Shown: positions 53,626 through 62,811 of the stretch, piece by piece
How the letters are laid out: every line of letters begins with the position of its first letter
How positions within the stretch are numbered: the stretch's first letter is position 1
Assembly (NCBI GenBank): GCA_001657315.1
Contig: LYSV01000031.1
Location: forward strand, 1-63,751
Reading direction: 5' to 3'
Length of the DNA: 63,751 nucleotides
Origin: Flammeovirgaceae bacterium BBD 1991-12
Lineage (GTDB): Bacteria; Bacteroidota; Bacteroidia; Cytophagales; Cyclobacteriaceae
Notes under the pieces: generated by a model
The model's input: the letters and a program-made list of their open reading frames with translations, nothing else
What the model was told of the DNA's origin: nothing
The model's database searches: none
Made by a program: the position numbers and the translations under genes

Positions 53626-53688
53626 TATATGTCGATGAAAGTCCGATATTTCGACATATATTTGGATAGTGTCGGTAACATCGACATA
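53626..53688. promoter_or_regulatory. Operator-like repeats and promoter of the second Fic gene
   Basis: TATATGTCGA (53626-53635) and TCGACATATA (53651-53660) are perfect 10-bp arms around 15 nt. A second pair, TGTCG (53670-53674) and CGACA (53682-53686), follows, so the TCGACATA half-site recurs 30 bp downstream at 53681-53688. An exact TAnnTTTG -7 element, TATATTTG (53657-53664), overlaps the right arm of the first palindrome. The layout fits repression by a dimeric protein, perhaps the Fic protein itself. Confidence 0.6.
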
Positions 53689-53710
53689 AGAGAACTCATT
53701 TACAGAAATT

Positions 53711-54784
53711 ATGTATAACCCTGAAAACCCTTACAATAAGCTCCCCCTGCTACCTCCTGGATTGGAGGTAGAAACCAAAAGAGTATTAAAGGAAGCCATA
53801 AATGCGACCAGGGTTTTAGCAGAGTTAAAAGGCAGAGCCAATGAAATTCCCAATCAATCGATGTTGGTAAATGCCATTACATTACAGGAAGCCAAGGACA
53901 GCTCCGAGATCGAAAACATAGTAACTACACAGGATAACCTGTACAAGGCTTTTAGCGGACAGATCAACACAAGCGATGCACAAACAAAGGAAGTGTTGCG
54001 TTATCGTCAGGCTTTGTGGGAAGGGTATAATAGTTTAAGTACACGACCTTTGTCTACCAATACATTTGTAACCATCGCAAAAACCATCAAAGAAAATGAT
54101 GTCGGTATAAGGAATACATCGGGCACTACCATTCAGAGTAACGGGAGAATAATATATACACCACCTGTTGGGGAGAGCACTATCAGGGATCTACTCAAAA
54201 ACCTTGAGGACTTTATGCATATGGAAAATGGTCCGGACGATTTGATACGACTTGCCATAATGCATTATCAGTTTGAAGCCATTCATCCATTTCCAGATGG
54301 AAACGGGCGAACCGGACGTATTTTGAACATTCTTTTTTTGGTTGAAAAGGGATTGCTGGATACACCCATTTTATATCTCAGTAAATATATCATAGAACAC
54401 AAAAATGAGTATTACAAAAAACTGAGAGCAGTTACCGAAAAGCAGCAGTGGGAAGACTGGATACTCTTTATTTTAAAAGGTGTTAAAGAGACCGCATATT
54501 ATACCTTACAGAAGATCAATGGTATCAATTCCTTAATGCAGGAAACTATTCTTTACTGCAAGGACAAGCTGGTCCCGCGAGTATACTCGCGGGAACTGAT
54601 TGAGCTTCTTTTTGAGCAGCCGTATTGCAAGGTCAGATTCCTGGTCGAACGGGGGATAGCCAAGCGACAAACGGCGGCAGAGTATTTGTACGAGTTGGAA
54701 AAGATTGGTGTCCTGAAGTCACAAAAAGTTGGTGTAGAGAATTTATTCTTGAATGTCAGGTTGTTTGAAATATTGAAGTATTAA
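53711..54784 (+). CDS. Fic-family AMP transferase with C-terminal winged helix
   Basis: A 357-residue paralogue of the protein at 21240. The Fic motif HPFPDGNGRTGR is at 192-203 (H192), and the N-terminal inhibitory motif S64-x3-E68-N69 (SSEIEN) makes it class II. Residues about 290-357 look like a winged helix (VERGIAKRQTAAEYLYELEKIG). The two Fic proteins share order and length but not close identity, so they are old paralogues or separate acquisitions. The target of AMPylation is unknown. Confidence 0.93.
   Translation: MYNPENPYNKLPLLPPGLEVETKRVLKEAINATRVLAELKGRANEIPNQSMLVNAITLQEAKDSSEIENIVTTQDNLYKAFSGQINTSDAQTKEVLRYRQALWEGYNSLSTRPLSTNTFVTIAKTIKENDVGIRNTSGTTIQSNGRIIYTPPVGESTIRDLLKNLEDFMHMENGPDDLIRLAIMHYQFEAIHPFPDGNGRTGRILNILFLVEKGLLDTPILYLSKYIIEHKNEYYKKLRAVTEKQQWEDWILFILKGVKETAYYTLQKINGINSLMQETILYCKDKLVPRVYSRELIELLFEQPYCKVRFLVERGIAKRQTAAEYLYELEKIGVLKSQKVGVENLFLNVRLFEILKY
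54573..54594. repeat. 22-bp perfect palindrome inside the second Fic gene
   Basis: TCCCGCGAGTA followed by its exact complement TACTCGCGGGA, with no spacer. It encodes VPRVYSRE in the linker before the winged helix. The GC-rich arms stand out from the AT-rich gene around them. It may be a DNA-binding site or a chance result of the codons. Confidence 0.6.
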
Positions 54785-54993
54785 AAAAACCTGATTTTCT
54801 TCATACATAATTGTCCGTGTAAAGCCCTCTGTTTTAGGGCAGTGACACTTGTACAGTTTTGGCTATTCACAAGCACCTGCCCGTATGGTTTTCATCCTTC
54901 TTATCGAAGAACCAGTCATATTTTCAAAAATCAAAGCGACCAAAACGGAGTTAATTTCTTTCAGCTATCTTTGGCATTTGTAACTAAAGTTGG

Positions 54994-56679
54994 ATGAAGT
55001 CTCAGGGTAACGGAAAAAGTAAATCCTATAAACCTATCCTGTCGGGTACCAGAGAATGGCCCGTGGTACAGCTAAGCCGGAACCGAAAGCAGTTTATAGA
55101 ACGTGTTACCCAGGAATCTTTTGACAAGATCTGTGGGACGCGGGAGGGCAAACACGACCTCAGGGAAGAGCTTGAAACCACTCTATATCTTGAAAGGCTG
55201 CGTATCAAAAAAAATCCTTGGCGTGTTGACCCTACGGATGATTACAGTTTCTGGAACAAGGTGCGGCTGGACCTGGTAGAGCTGGTGGAGGATCCCAATG
55301 CGAGGGAAAAGGAAGAGGAAATACTCCGGCGCATCGTGTCGCGTTATGCACATGAGATCGCCGGTAACTTCAAAAGAAGCAGCTACAAACTGGCCCGGGA
55401 GATCATAAAGTTTGGTTTTTCCCGGCTGCTGAATGCCACAAGAGTGAAAAGATTTGGGGCATTGTTCAAGAACCAGTACACCCTTAATGACAAAATACAG
55501 ATCACAGGGAAGGTAAAGCAGCTCCGTAGAATGGCCAAAATAGGTACTGTAGTGATGGTACCCACTCATTTCAGTAATCTGGACTCCATACTTATAGGAT
55601 GGATCATTCATGTGCTGGGCCTGCCGGCCTTTATTTACGGCGCAGGACTGAACCTGTTCAATATAAAGATACTGGCTTACTTTATGAATAGTCTGGGAGC
55701 CTACAAGGTGGACAGGAGGAAAAAAAATCCGATCTATCTGGAGACCTTAAAGGCCTATTCCAATATTGCCATTCAGGAGGGTGCTCATAGCCTTTTCTTT
55801 CCAGGAGGTACACGCTCGAGATCCGGCAAGATCGAATCCTCTCTCAAACTGGGACTGCTCGGTACAGCCATGGAAGCACAGCGCACGATCTTCAAAAACC
55901 ATCCTGATCACGACGGGATGAAGATCTTTGTGGTGCCGGTCACCATTAACTATAACTTCGTACTGGAGGCTCCTACCCTCATCAATGACTATCTTTCCAG
56001 AAAGGGCCAGGAGCGATACTATGTGGAGAACGATGAGTATTCCAGCTCCTATAAAATGATAACCTTCCTGATGAAGTTCTTTACCAAGGGCTCAGATATC
56101 TCCGTCTCCGTAGGTAGTGCCATGGATCTTCTGGGTAACTATGTAGATGACAAGGGGTACAGTATAGACAGTAAGGGCCGCATAATCGACACACGCGATT
56201 ATTTTACATCCAACGGGGAAATAACAGTGGATGAGCAGCGTGAGCATGAATACACCCGGAGGTTAAGTGAGATCATCATCAGGGAGTTCCACCGCATCAA
56301 CCGGGTTTTTGCCAGCCATTTGGTAGCATTTACCGCTTTCAATATCTGGCGTAAGCGCCATTCAAAACTGGATATCTATGATTTTCTCCGGCTGCCGGAG
56401 GAGGACCTTTTCATCCACTACAATACATTCCGGCAGGAGTTTAAGAAGGTGAGAAAGTATATTTTTGAGTTGAAGAAACAGAAAAAGGTAAACATAGCTG
56501 CACATTTAAAGGGCGACCTGGATACGGTCATAAAGGCTGGTATTGAGAATGTGGGTATGTACCACTCCAAGAGGCCATTGCTGCTGACCAGGGACGATCA
56601 GATCATTACCCAGGACCTGAATACACTTTATTACTATCACAACCGAATGGATGGCTATGACCTCGAGAAACACTTCTAG
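54994..56679 (+). CDS. PlsB-like glycerol-3-phosphate / lysophospholipid acyltransferase
   Basis: A 561-residue protein with a central acyltransferase domain (about 175-400). Motif I is HFSNLD (H192 and D197, HxxxxD), and motif III is FPGGTRSRSGKIE (near 270-282). A long helical N-terminus (1-170) and a C-terminal helical region (about 400-561) flank it, as in PlsB-type enzymes rather than short PlsC. It should acylate glycerol-3-phosphate or its derivative in membrane lipid synthesis. The next gene, gpsA, which supplies glycerol-3-phosphate, starts inside the last 29 bp of this gene, so the two are coupled. Confidence 0.88.
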   Translation: MKSQGNGKSKSYKPILSGTREWPVVQLSRNRKQFIERVTQESFDKICGTREGKHDLREELETTLYLERLRIKKNPWRVDPTDDYSFWNKVRLDLVELVEDPNAREKEEEILRRIVSRYAHEIAGNFKRSSYKLAREIIKFGFSRLLNATRVKRFGALFKNQYTLNDKIQITGKVKQLRRMAKIGTVVMVPTHFSNLDSILIGWIIHVLGLPAFIYGAGLNLFNIKILAYFMNSLGAYKVDRRKKNPIYLETLKAYSNIAIQEGAHSLFFPGGTRSRSGKIESSLKLGLLGTAMEAQRTIFKNHPDHDGMKIFVVPVTINYNFVLEAPTLINDYLSRKGQERYYVENDEYSSSYKMITFLMKFFTKGSDISVSVGSAMDLLGNYVDDKGYSIDSKGRIIDTRDYFTSNGEITVDEQREHEYTRRLSEIIIREFHRINRVFASHLVAFTAFNIWRKRHSKLDIYDFLRLPEEDLFIHYNTFRQEFKKVRKYIFELKKQKKVNIAAHLKGDLDTVIKAGIENVGMYHSKRPLLLTRDDQIITQDLNTLYYYHNRMDGYDLEKHF

Positions 56680-57712
56680 AAAACCGGTGGGTGTGATCGG
56701 CGCCGGCAGCTTCGGGTCAGCCATTGCCAATATACTGGCTCAAAATACAGAGGTACTGCTATATGCCCGCGACAGTGAGGTCATCAAAAAAATAGCAGAG
56801 ACCAGAGAGCACCGGGGGCAAAAGCTACATACCAATATTACGCCCACCGGCGACCTGAGCTATATAGCCAATACCTGTGATGTCATTTTTCCCATTGTCC
56901 CTTCCTCTGCATTCCGTGATATGATGCAGCAGCTATCACCCTATCTTCATCCATATCACATTCTGATCCACGGTACCAAGGGGCTGGATATCTCCCTGCC
57001 TGAAGGCCAGAGGCTGCAGGATGTAACAACACTGGAAAGAGACCATATCAAGACCATGAGCGAGGTGATTATGGACGAGAGTGTAATACTGAGGGTTGGT
57101 TGCCTCGCAGGTCCCAACCTGGCACGGGAGATGAGCGCCAATCAGCCGGCTGCCACCGTAGTAGCCAGCCATTTTCAGGAGGTGATCCGGGAGGGTGGCA
57201 GTCTGTTGAGAAGCGAGCGCTTTCAGGTATATGGCAATGAGCACCTGATAGGCATAGAACTGGCGGGTGTGCTGAAAAATGTGATCGCCATTGCTTCCGG
57301 AGCACTGAGCGGACTGGGATTAGGCGAAAATGCCAAGGGTCTGCTGGTAAGCCGGGGGATGGTGGAGATGATTCACCTTGGGCAGGCCATGGGTGGCAAC
57401 GTACAGGCCTTTCTGGGACTGGCGGGCATCGGTGACCTGGTCACTACATGCAACAGTACACTGAGCCGTAACTATACGGTAGGTTATCGTCTGGCGAAGG
57501 GAGAAAGCCTGGATGAGATCATTCAGAGTATGGACGAGGTAGCCGAAGGCGTGAACACCGTTCAGATCGCCAAAAAATTTGCCGATACCTGTAAAATAAG
57601 GATACCCATAGCCGAAGCAGTTTACGCTGTTCTCTTCGAAGACCTTACTGTTGACAAGGCCCTGCAGATCCTGATGAAATATCCCTTTAATGTAGATATC
57701 GACTTTTTATAG
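56651..57712 (+). CDS. gpsA: Glycerol-3-phosphate dehydrogenase [NAD(P)+]
   Basis: A 353-residue enzyme that reduces dihydroxyacetone phosphate to sn-glycerol-3-phosphate. The Rossmann motif GAGSFGSA is at 17-24, and the family segments KGLD (near 110), GPNLAREM (near 155), the catalytic-lysine segment GVLKNVIAIASG (near 204-215) and GLAGIGDLVTTC (near 256-267) are present. It could start at ATG 56651 or ATG 56657. It overlaps the acyltransferase gene by 29 bp and the convergent HIT gene by 6 bp. Confidence 0.96.
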   Translation: MAMTSRNTSRKPVGVIGAGSFGSAIANILAQNTEVLLYARDSEVIKKIAETREHRGQKLHTNITPTGDLSYIANTCDVIFPIVPSSAFRDMMQQLSPYLHPYHILIHGTKGLDISLPEGQRLQDVTTLERDHIKTMSEVIMDESVILRVGCLAGPNLAREMSANQPAATVVASHFQEVIREGGSLLRSERFQVYGNEHLIGIELAGVLKNVIAIASGALSGLGLGENAKGLLVSRGMVEMIHLGQAMGGNVQAFLGLAGIGDLVTTCNSTLSRNYTVGYRLAKGESLDEIIQSMDEVAEGVNTVQIAKKFADTCKIRIPIAEAVYAVLFEDLTVDKALQILMKYPFNVDIDFL

Positions 57713-58099
57713 ATGCGACCTGATCTTTTCGGCCATAGCAGCCAGCTCATCCTGATCAGGATTTAGTTTTGGTCGTGAAAAATTGATATCATCCATCGTG
57801 TTTAACGGGATCAAATGAACATGGGCATGCGGCACTTCAATGCCTATCACCGACACACCGATTCTCAGGCAGGTAACAGCTTTCTCCAGTGCTTTTGCCA
57901 CTTTTTTGGAAAAGACATGCAGATCTGCAAGGGTCTGATCGTCAAGGTCGAAGATATAGTCTACCTCCTGTTTAGGAACTACCAGACAGTGGCCAGGCAC
58001 GAGCGGGTTGATATCCAGAAAGCATATGAAACGGTCATCTTCAGCAACAATGTGCCCTGGTATCTCTCTGTTGATGATCCTGGTAAAAATGGTACTCAT
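57707..58099 (-). CDS. HIT-family nucleotide hydrolase
   Basis: A 130-residue histidine-triad protein with HAHVHLIPL at 91-99 (H91, H93, H95) and the N-terminal IINREIPGHIVAEDD segment typical of HINT-type phosphoramidases. It probably hydrolyses adenosine 5'-phosphoramidate or related nucleotides. Its ATG overlaps the greA stop codon by one base (TAATG), so it is translationally coupled to greA. Confidence 0.93.
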   Translation of the reverse strand: MSTIFTRIINREIPGHIVAEDDRFICFLDINPLVPGHCLVVPKQEVDYIFDLDDQTLADLHVFSKKVAKALEKAVTCLRIGVSVIGIEVPHAHVHLIPLNTMDDINFSRPKLNPDQDELAAMAEKIRSHL

Positions 58100-58572
58100 T
58101 ACATACCTATTTCCATCACCTCAAACTCTATCTCACCACCCGGAGTCTGTATTTTAGTGGATTCGCCTTGTTTTTTACCTAATAAACCTTTGCCTATAGG
58201 CGACTGAACGGATATTTTACTTGCCTTGAGATCTGCCTCTTCTTCTGAAACCAACGTATATGTGAATACGGCTCCGTTCTTTTTGTTCTTGATCTTCACC
58301 TTAGACAAAATGGAAACCTTGGAGGTGTCAATGACACTCTCATCTATCACCCTGGCATTGCCTACTACTTCTTCCAGCTGAGCGATCTTGGCTTCAAGAT
58401 GACCCTGGGCATCCTTTGCGGCATCATATTCCGCATTCTCACTCAGGTCTCCCTTGTCCCGGGCTTCTGCTATTTGTTTAGCGATGTCCGCTCTGCCTTT
58501 TGTCTTTAGTTCATTCAACTCAGTCTTCAGCTTATCCAATCCCTCTTTTGTGTAGTATGCCACATTTGCCAT
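58099..58572 (-). CDS. greA: Transcription elongation factor GreA
   Basis: A 157-residue protein from ATG 58572. An upstream ATG at 58635 would add 21 residues that do not belong to the family. The N-terminal coiled coil (about 10-75) carries the tip acidic pair in GDLSENAEYDAA, which reaches the RNA polymerase active site to promote cleavage of backtracked RNA. The C-terminal domain ends in the usual SPIGKGLLGKKQGE segment. Confidence 0.96.
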   Translation of the reverse strand: MANVAYYTKEGLDKLKTELNELKTKGRADIAKQIAEARDKGDLSENAEYDAAKDAQGHLEAKIAQLEEVVGNARVIDESVIDTSKVSILSKVKIKNKKNGAVFTYTLVSEEEADLKASKISVQSPIGKGLLGKKQGESTKIQTPGGEIEFEVMEIGM

Positions 58573-58712
58573 AGTTCCAAAATTTAATGATTTACACAGT
58601 ACCTCATAAAACAAAGAACGGCCACAGACTTGCAACCGTTTTCTTTCATAATCACCCGTTTATGCCCTACAAATGTAGTTTTTTATCCATGATCTGCAAA
58701 ATTACAGGTGTA

Positions 58713-59555
58713 CTACTTACCTACCAGCTCAGGAATATTGGTTTTGATCTGATCCAGTATCTCATCATCAAACTGGGCCAGATAAAGCGTCTTGGCTTTG
58801 GTAAGCTGATCTATGGTAAGACCTTTGGCGCCCCTGAGGTCAGCCTTGTAGAGGCTGGCATTTTCAAAATCGGCGCCGGTAAGGTAGCAGCCGCAAAGAT
58901 TGGCCTCCATGAGAAAGGCATTCCTGAAATTAGTCTTGATCAGGAAGGCATTTTCCAATTGAGCCTTGATAAGGTATGCATCTTTAAAATTGGCGCCACT
59001 GGCATATGCGCCCTTCAGAATGGCCTGATTCAGGTTGGAGTTTTCAAGGTTCGTTTGGTTCAACCTTGTATTTTCCAGGTTTGTCTCTATGAGAAAAGCA
59101 TTGCTCACATCAGCTGAGTTCAGATTGGAGCCAGCCAGATTGACATAGTTGAGATTGGTCCTGGAAAGATGGCAGTTGACCAGATTGATCTCATGGATGT
59201 TGTGCCTGTTCAGCCGCTTGATGTTACCCACCGTTCGGAAGGCCGCCTCTTCTGATTCCCACAAGCGGAAGTCATCGATCTCATCACGATACATTCTGAT
59301 CCGCTGACGCATTTCCCCGTTCTTGTTCAGCCAGAAAATAAGAATACCAATGACTGCAATATCGAAGAGCATACCATGAGCCTCTGCCAGTACCTGACCA
59401 AAGAAGGTGTCGAAATCCTCAAGGTAGTAACGCAAACTCAATCCGAGAACAATAATGGCAAGAAAGCCCAGCACTATAGAGGATGTCAGAATAGGCTGCT
59501 CTATTATTGAGTTGATATAGTCTCTAAGTTTTTTGAGTTGAATTCTAAAAAACAT
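58713..59555 (-). CDS. Membrane-anchored pentapeptide-repeat protein
   Basis: A 280-residue protein. Two hydrophobic segments lie at about 22-42 and 62-80, followed by a basic helical linker. From about 125 to 250 there is a regular pentapeptide repeat A(D/N)LxX, seen as NLNYVNLAGSNLNSADVSNA, LENTRLNQTNLENSNLNQAI and ADFENASLYKADLRGA. This folds as a right-handed quadrilateral beta helix. A short helical tail follows. The role is unknown; the layout resembles pentapeptide proteins linked to channels. Confidence 0.88.
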   Translation of the reverse strand: MFFRIQLKKLRDYINSIIEQPILTSSIVLGFLAIIVLGLSLRYYLEDFDTFFGQVLAEAHGMLFDIAVIGILIFWLNKNGEMRQRIRMYRDEIDDFRLWESEEAAFRTVGNIKRLNRHNIHEINLVNCHLSRTNLNYVNLAGSNLNSADVSNAFLIETNLENTRLNQTNLENSNLNQAILKGAYASGANFKDAYLIKAQLENAFLIKTNFRNAFLMEANLCGCYLTGADFENASLYKADLRGAKGLTIDQLTKAKTLYLAQFDDEILDQIKTNIPELVGK

Positions 59556-59661
59556 TTACGTCTTGAGGTCAAAAAATAACTCGTGAAAACGATATTAATA
59601 AAATTGCATCAAAAAATAAAAAAACGACGATAATTAAGAAGGCGGCAATATGTAATAATTT

Positions 59662-60600
59662 TCATGTATTTCCGTTAATTTTCGTTTGTATTTTCTCCAC
59701 AAGTACCTCATTGATCTTTTTATAGGACTCATACGTCCATCCGGCCACGTGAGGGGTAAGTATGATTTTCGAGCTTTTAATCAATTTATTGAAGGTTATG
59801 TGCTGATTTTCTGTGAGATTACCCAGCTTTTCGTTTTCGAGAACATCCAGCGCAGCACCCTTTATTTTGCCCTGATCTATGGCTGTAATTAAATCGTTCA
59901 AATCCAATATTTCTCCCCGGGCAGTGTTGACAATAAAAGCAGGTTTTTGGAACTTATCGAAGTAGTCGGCATTCACTAAAGTGCGGGTTTCAGAGGTCAG
60001 TGGAACATGGATGCTGAAAATGTCTGCCTCCTGAAAAATAACGTCCATCTCTACGGCTGTGGCGCTATAATCTGACCAGTCCTTCTTGTACTTGTCATAG
60101 GCCAGTACCCTGCACCCCAGGCAGGCCAGCTTTTCGGCCACCGCCATTCCCATGAAACCGTATCCCAACAGACCTATTGTTTTTCCGCTTAGCTCCAGGC
60201 CGCGGTTGTTTTCCCGGTGCCATGTGCCCTTTCTGATCTCATCGTCAGACTTCACAATGTTGTTCAGCAGCCCAAGGATAAGCCCAAGTGTATGCTCTGC
60301 CACAGCATTCCGGTTACCTTCGGGAGCATTCAGCAATGAAATGCCGGCGCCTTCAATGGCAGCTTCCTCCAGGTTATCAATGCCAGCTCCGGCACGACCG
60401 ATGAACTTCAGTCCAGCCGCTCTGGAGATGAGCTCCTGATCCACCCTGGTCTTGCTTCGAATGATGAGTCCGTCAAACTCAGGCAGTATCTGCATAATCT
60501 CCTCACGGGTAATCTCAGGTCTGTAGATATAGTCCCAACCTATTGATACCAGCAACGGTCCGATGCTTTCATGCATCTTATCTACAATGAGACATTTCAT
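59662..60600 (-). CDS. D-2-hydroxyacid dehydrogenase (phosphoglycerate dehydrogenase-like)
   Basis: A 312-residue enzyme from ATG 60600 (the 38 codons upstream are hydrophobic and non-homologous). The NAD-binding GYGFMG is at 146-151. The catalytic arginine is in VNTARGE, the glutamate in DVLENE and the histidine in LTPHVAG. It is 3-phosphoglycerate dehydrogenase-like but lacks the C-terminal ACT domain, so other 2-hydroxyacids are possible substrates. It follows mgtE by 4 bp. Confidence 0.9.
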   Translation of the reverse strand: MKCLIVDKMHESIGPLLVSIGWDYIYRPEITREEIMQILPEFDGLIIRSKTRVDQELISRAAGLKFIGRAGAGIDNLEEAAIEGAGISLLNAPEGNRNAVAEHTLGLILGLLNNIVKSDDEIRKGTWHRENNRGLELSGKTIGLLGYGFMGMAVAEKLACLGCRVLAYDKYKKDWSDYSATAVEMDVIFQEADIFSIHVPLTSETRTLVNADYFDKFQKPAFIVNTARGEILDLNDLITAIDQGKIKGAALDVLENEKLGNLTENQHITFNKLIKSSKIILTPHVAGWTYESYKKINEVLVEKIQTKINGNT

Positions 60601-60604
60601 AACG

Positions 60605-61963
60605 CTACAATAAAATATGAACAGTGTAAAAATAAATGCCGAGCCCCAGCAGATCATTGGTAGTGGTAATGAAGGGGCCCGATGCGAGAGCAGGGTTAAA
60701 ACCGAATTTATCAAGTATAAGAGGGGTGATCGTCCCCAGGAAAGACGCCACTATCACCACGCCAAAAAGCGCGAGGGAAACTACCACCGACAGGTTGATC
60801 GCAGCGCCGGTGAGCAGATTGAACCCATATACGATCAAAGACAGTACCAGTCCATTGAGCAATGCGACAAAAAATACCTTCAGCAATCTTTTTATGAGGC
60901 TGTCGCTAAAGGCAGAAGGGTTAGCCAGACTTTGCACTACAATGGATGAGGACTGGATGCCCACATTGCCTCCAGTGGCCTGTATCAATGGAATAAAGAA
61001 GGCTATAGCCGTGATCCGGATCAGCTCCTGCTCAAAAACGCCGATAAACTTGGCACTGATAAAGCCCCCCAATACTCCTACCACCAGCCAGGGCAACCGT
61101 GCCCTTGTCAGCATCCATACACTGTCTGCCTCCTCCACATCTTCGGTGATACCCGACATCAGCTTTCTTTCCTCCTCTGCCAGTTCCGTCATTACATCTA
61201 CCACATCATCGATCGTTATCCTACCCAAAAGTTTTCCCTGAACATTTACCACAGGAACGGCATCCAGGTCATATTTTCTCATGACCTGAACCACCTCTTC
61301 CTCGGACATAAACGTTTCCACTGCAACCACATCGGCCTCAAAAATATCGGCAATGCGGGTATGATCATTGGCTAAAATGATCTTTTTCAGGGATACCCGC
61401 CCCAGCAGTTTCCCATCATCGCCAATAACATATACAGAATATACTTTCTGAACATTTTCTGCCTGCCTTCTGATCTCCTCGATACACTGTACTACCGTCC
61501 AGTTATGATTGGCCTTGATCAGCTCCTTGGCCATTAACCCACCCGCCACATCGTCATCGTAGCGAAGCAGGTCCAGAATGTTGGCTTCCTTCTCCTCATT
61601 GTCCAACGCAGCTATCACTTCTTCCCGCTGCTGTAAGGGCATCTCATTCAGCAGATCAACTGCATCGTCCGAGTCAAGGTGATTGACGATAACAGACAGT
61701 TCGTCTACTTCGAAATTCTTAAGGAATTTTACCCGCTGATCAGGATCGAGGTCATTGATGATCTCGGCCCTGACCTCATCAGACAACAGGTCTACCACAT
61801 ATTTCGATTCCTGCGCATCAAACTCCTGCAAAAGCGCCGAGATATCGGCAGAGTTCACCCCTTCAAGACTTCCCTCGATGAAGGCCGTATCTTCCTCCAT
61901 AACGGCTTTTTGCAACCGTTCGCGAAAGTCATTGGTAAGTTCAAATTGCACTATCTGCTCCAC
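60605..61963 (-). CDS. mgtE: Magnesium transporter MgtE
   Basis: A 452-residue magnesium channel. An MgtE N domain (about 20-130) is followed by two CBS domains (about 135-255) that sense cytoplasmic magnesium, a plug helix, and a five-helix membrane domain (about 280-452). The conserved pore segment IQATGGNVGIQSSSIVVQ is in the second helix region. The gene starts inside the last 13 bp of rsmA, so the two are coupled. Confidence 0.95.
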   Translation of the reverse strand: MEQIVQFELTNDFRERLQKAVMEEDTAFIEGSLEGVNSADISALLQEFDAQESKYVVDLLSDEVRAEIINDLDPDQRVKFLKNFEVDELSVIVNHLDSDDAVDLLNEMPLQQREEVIAALDNEEKEANILDLLRYDDDVAGGLMAKELIKANHNWTVVQCIEEIRRQAENVQKVYSVYVIGDDGKLLGRVSLKKIILANDHTRIADIFEADVVAVETFMSEEEVVQVMRKYDLDAVPVVNVQGKLLGRITIDDVVDVMTELAEEERKLMSGITEDVEEADSVWMLTRARLPWLVVGVLGGFISAKFIGVFEQELIRITAIAFFIPLIQATGGNVGIQSSSIVVQSLANPSAFSDSLIKRLLKVFFVALLNGLVLSLIVYGFNLLTGAAINLSVVVSLALFGVVIVASFLGTITPLILDKFGFNPALASGPFITTTNDLLGLGIYFYTVHILL

Positions 61964-62718
61964 TCTTCAATTTGTTTGGTCAACCCAACAAAATCACGAA
62001 CTGAAAGCGTCTCAGCCCTCTGGTTCAAAAGCTCGAGGTCTTTTAATTCAGTCGGCAAATTTAGTGGTTTTAATGCGTTGCGCAATGTTTTTCTACGGTT
62101 TTGAAAACCTTGCTTAACGACCTTTCTGAATAGCTTTTCGTCACATTCCAACCGGGTGGTTTCATTACGTACCAACCGGATCACGGCCGACTCTACCTTA
62201 GGCGGTGGAAGGAACACCCCGGGCCCTACGGCAAACAGATAGTCTATCCTGTAATAGGCCTGTAGCAGAACACTCAGTATACCATAATCCCTGTTACCCG
62301 GCGGAGAGGCCAGCCGTATGGCTACCTCCTTTTGCAGCATGCACACTACCTCAGTCACCCTGTCCACATGATCGAGTATTCTAAAGAAGATCTGTGAGGA
62401 TATATTGTAGGGAAAGTTACCAATGATCCTGAACTTCCCGGACAGAAAGGAAAGGTCAGCCTTTAAAAAATCTCCTTCCATAATACGCTCACCTAACTGA
62501 GCATACCTGTTTCTGAGATACACCACTGACTCATGATCGACATCCATCAAAAACAACGAATCATGATCCCTGTTCACCAGGAACTCAGTAAGTACACCGG
62601 TACCTGGCCCGATCTCCAGTATGTCGTGCTCACCTTCTTCCAAAGCCTCTACTATCCTTTGAGCAATATCCCGATCTTTCAGAAAGTGTTGTCCAAGATG
62701 TTTTTTGGCTCTGACCAT
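61951..62718 (-). CDS. rsmA: 16S rRNA (adenine1518-N6/adenine1519-N6)-dimethyltransferase
   Basis: A 255-residue methyltransferase that dimethylates two adenines in the 3' hairpin of 16S rRNA during ribosome assembly. KKHLGQHFLKD (5-15), the SAM motif IGPGTGVLT (36-44) and the catalytic NFPYNISS (101-108) are all intact. It overlaps mgtE by 13 bp and is divergent from pdxA. Confidence 0.96.
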   Translation of the reverse strand: MVRAKKHLGQHFLKDRDIAQRIVEALEEGEHDILEIGPGTGVLTEFLVNRDHDSLFLMDVDHESVVYLRNRYAQLGERIMEGDFLKADLSFLSGKFRIIGNFPYNISSQIFFRILDHVDRVTEVVCMLQKEVAIRLASPPGNRDYGILSVLLQAYYRIDYLFAVGPGVFLPPPKVESAVIRLVRNETTRLECDEKLFRKVVKQGFQNRRKTLRNALKPLNLPTELKDLELLNQRAETLSVRDFVGLTKQIEEWSR

Positions 62719-62811
62719 ATTTTCAGATAGGTAAGAAATACTTTAACTTGCGACCGATTTATTTGTTAATAAAACTGTAGCCTTTGGCCCTAAAGATATT
62801 AAAATAAACGA

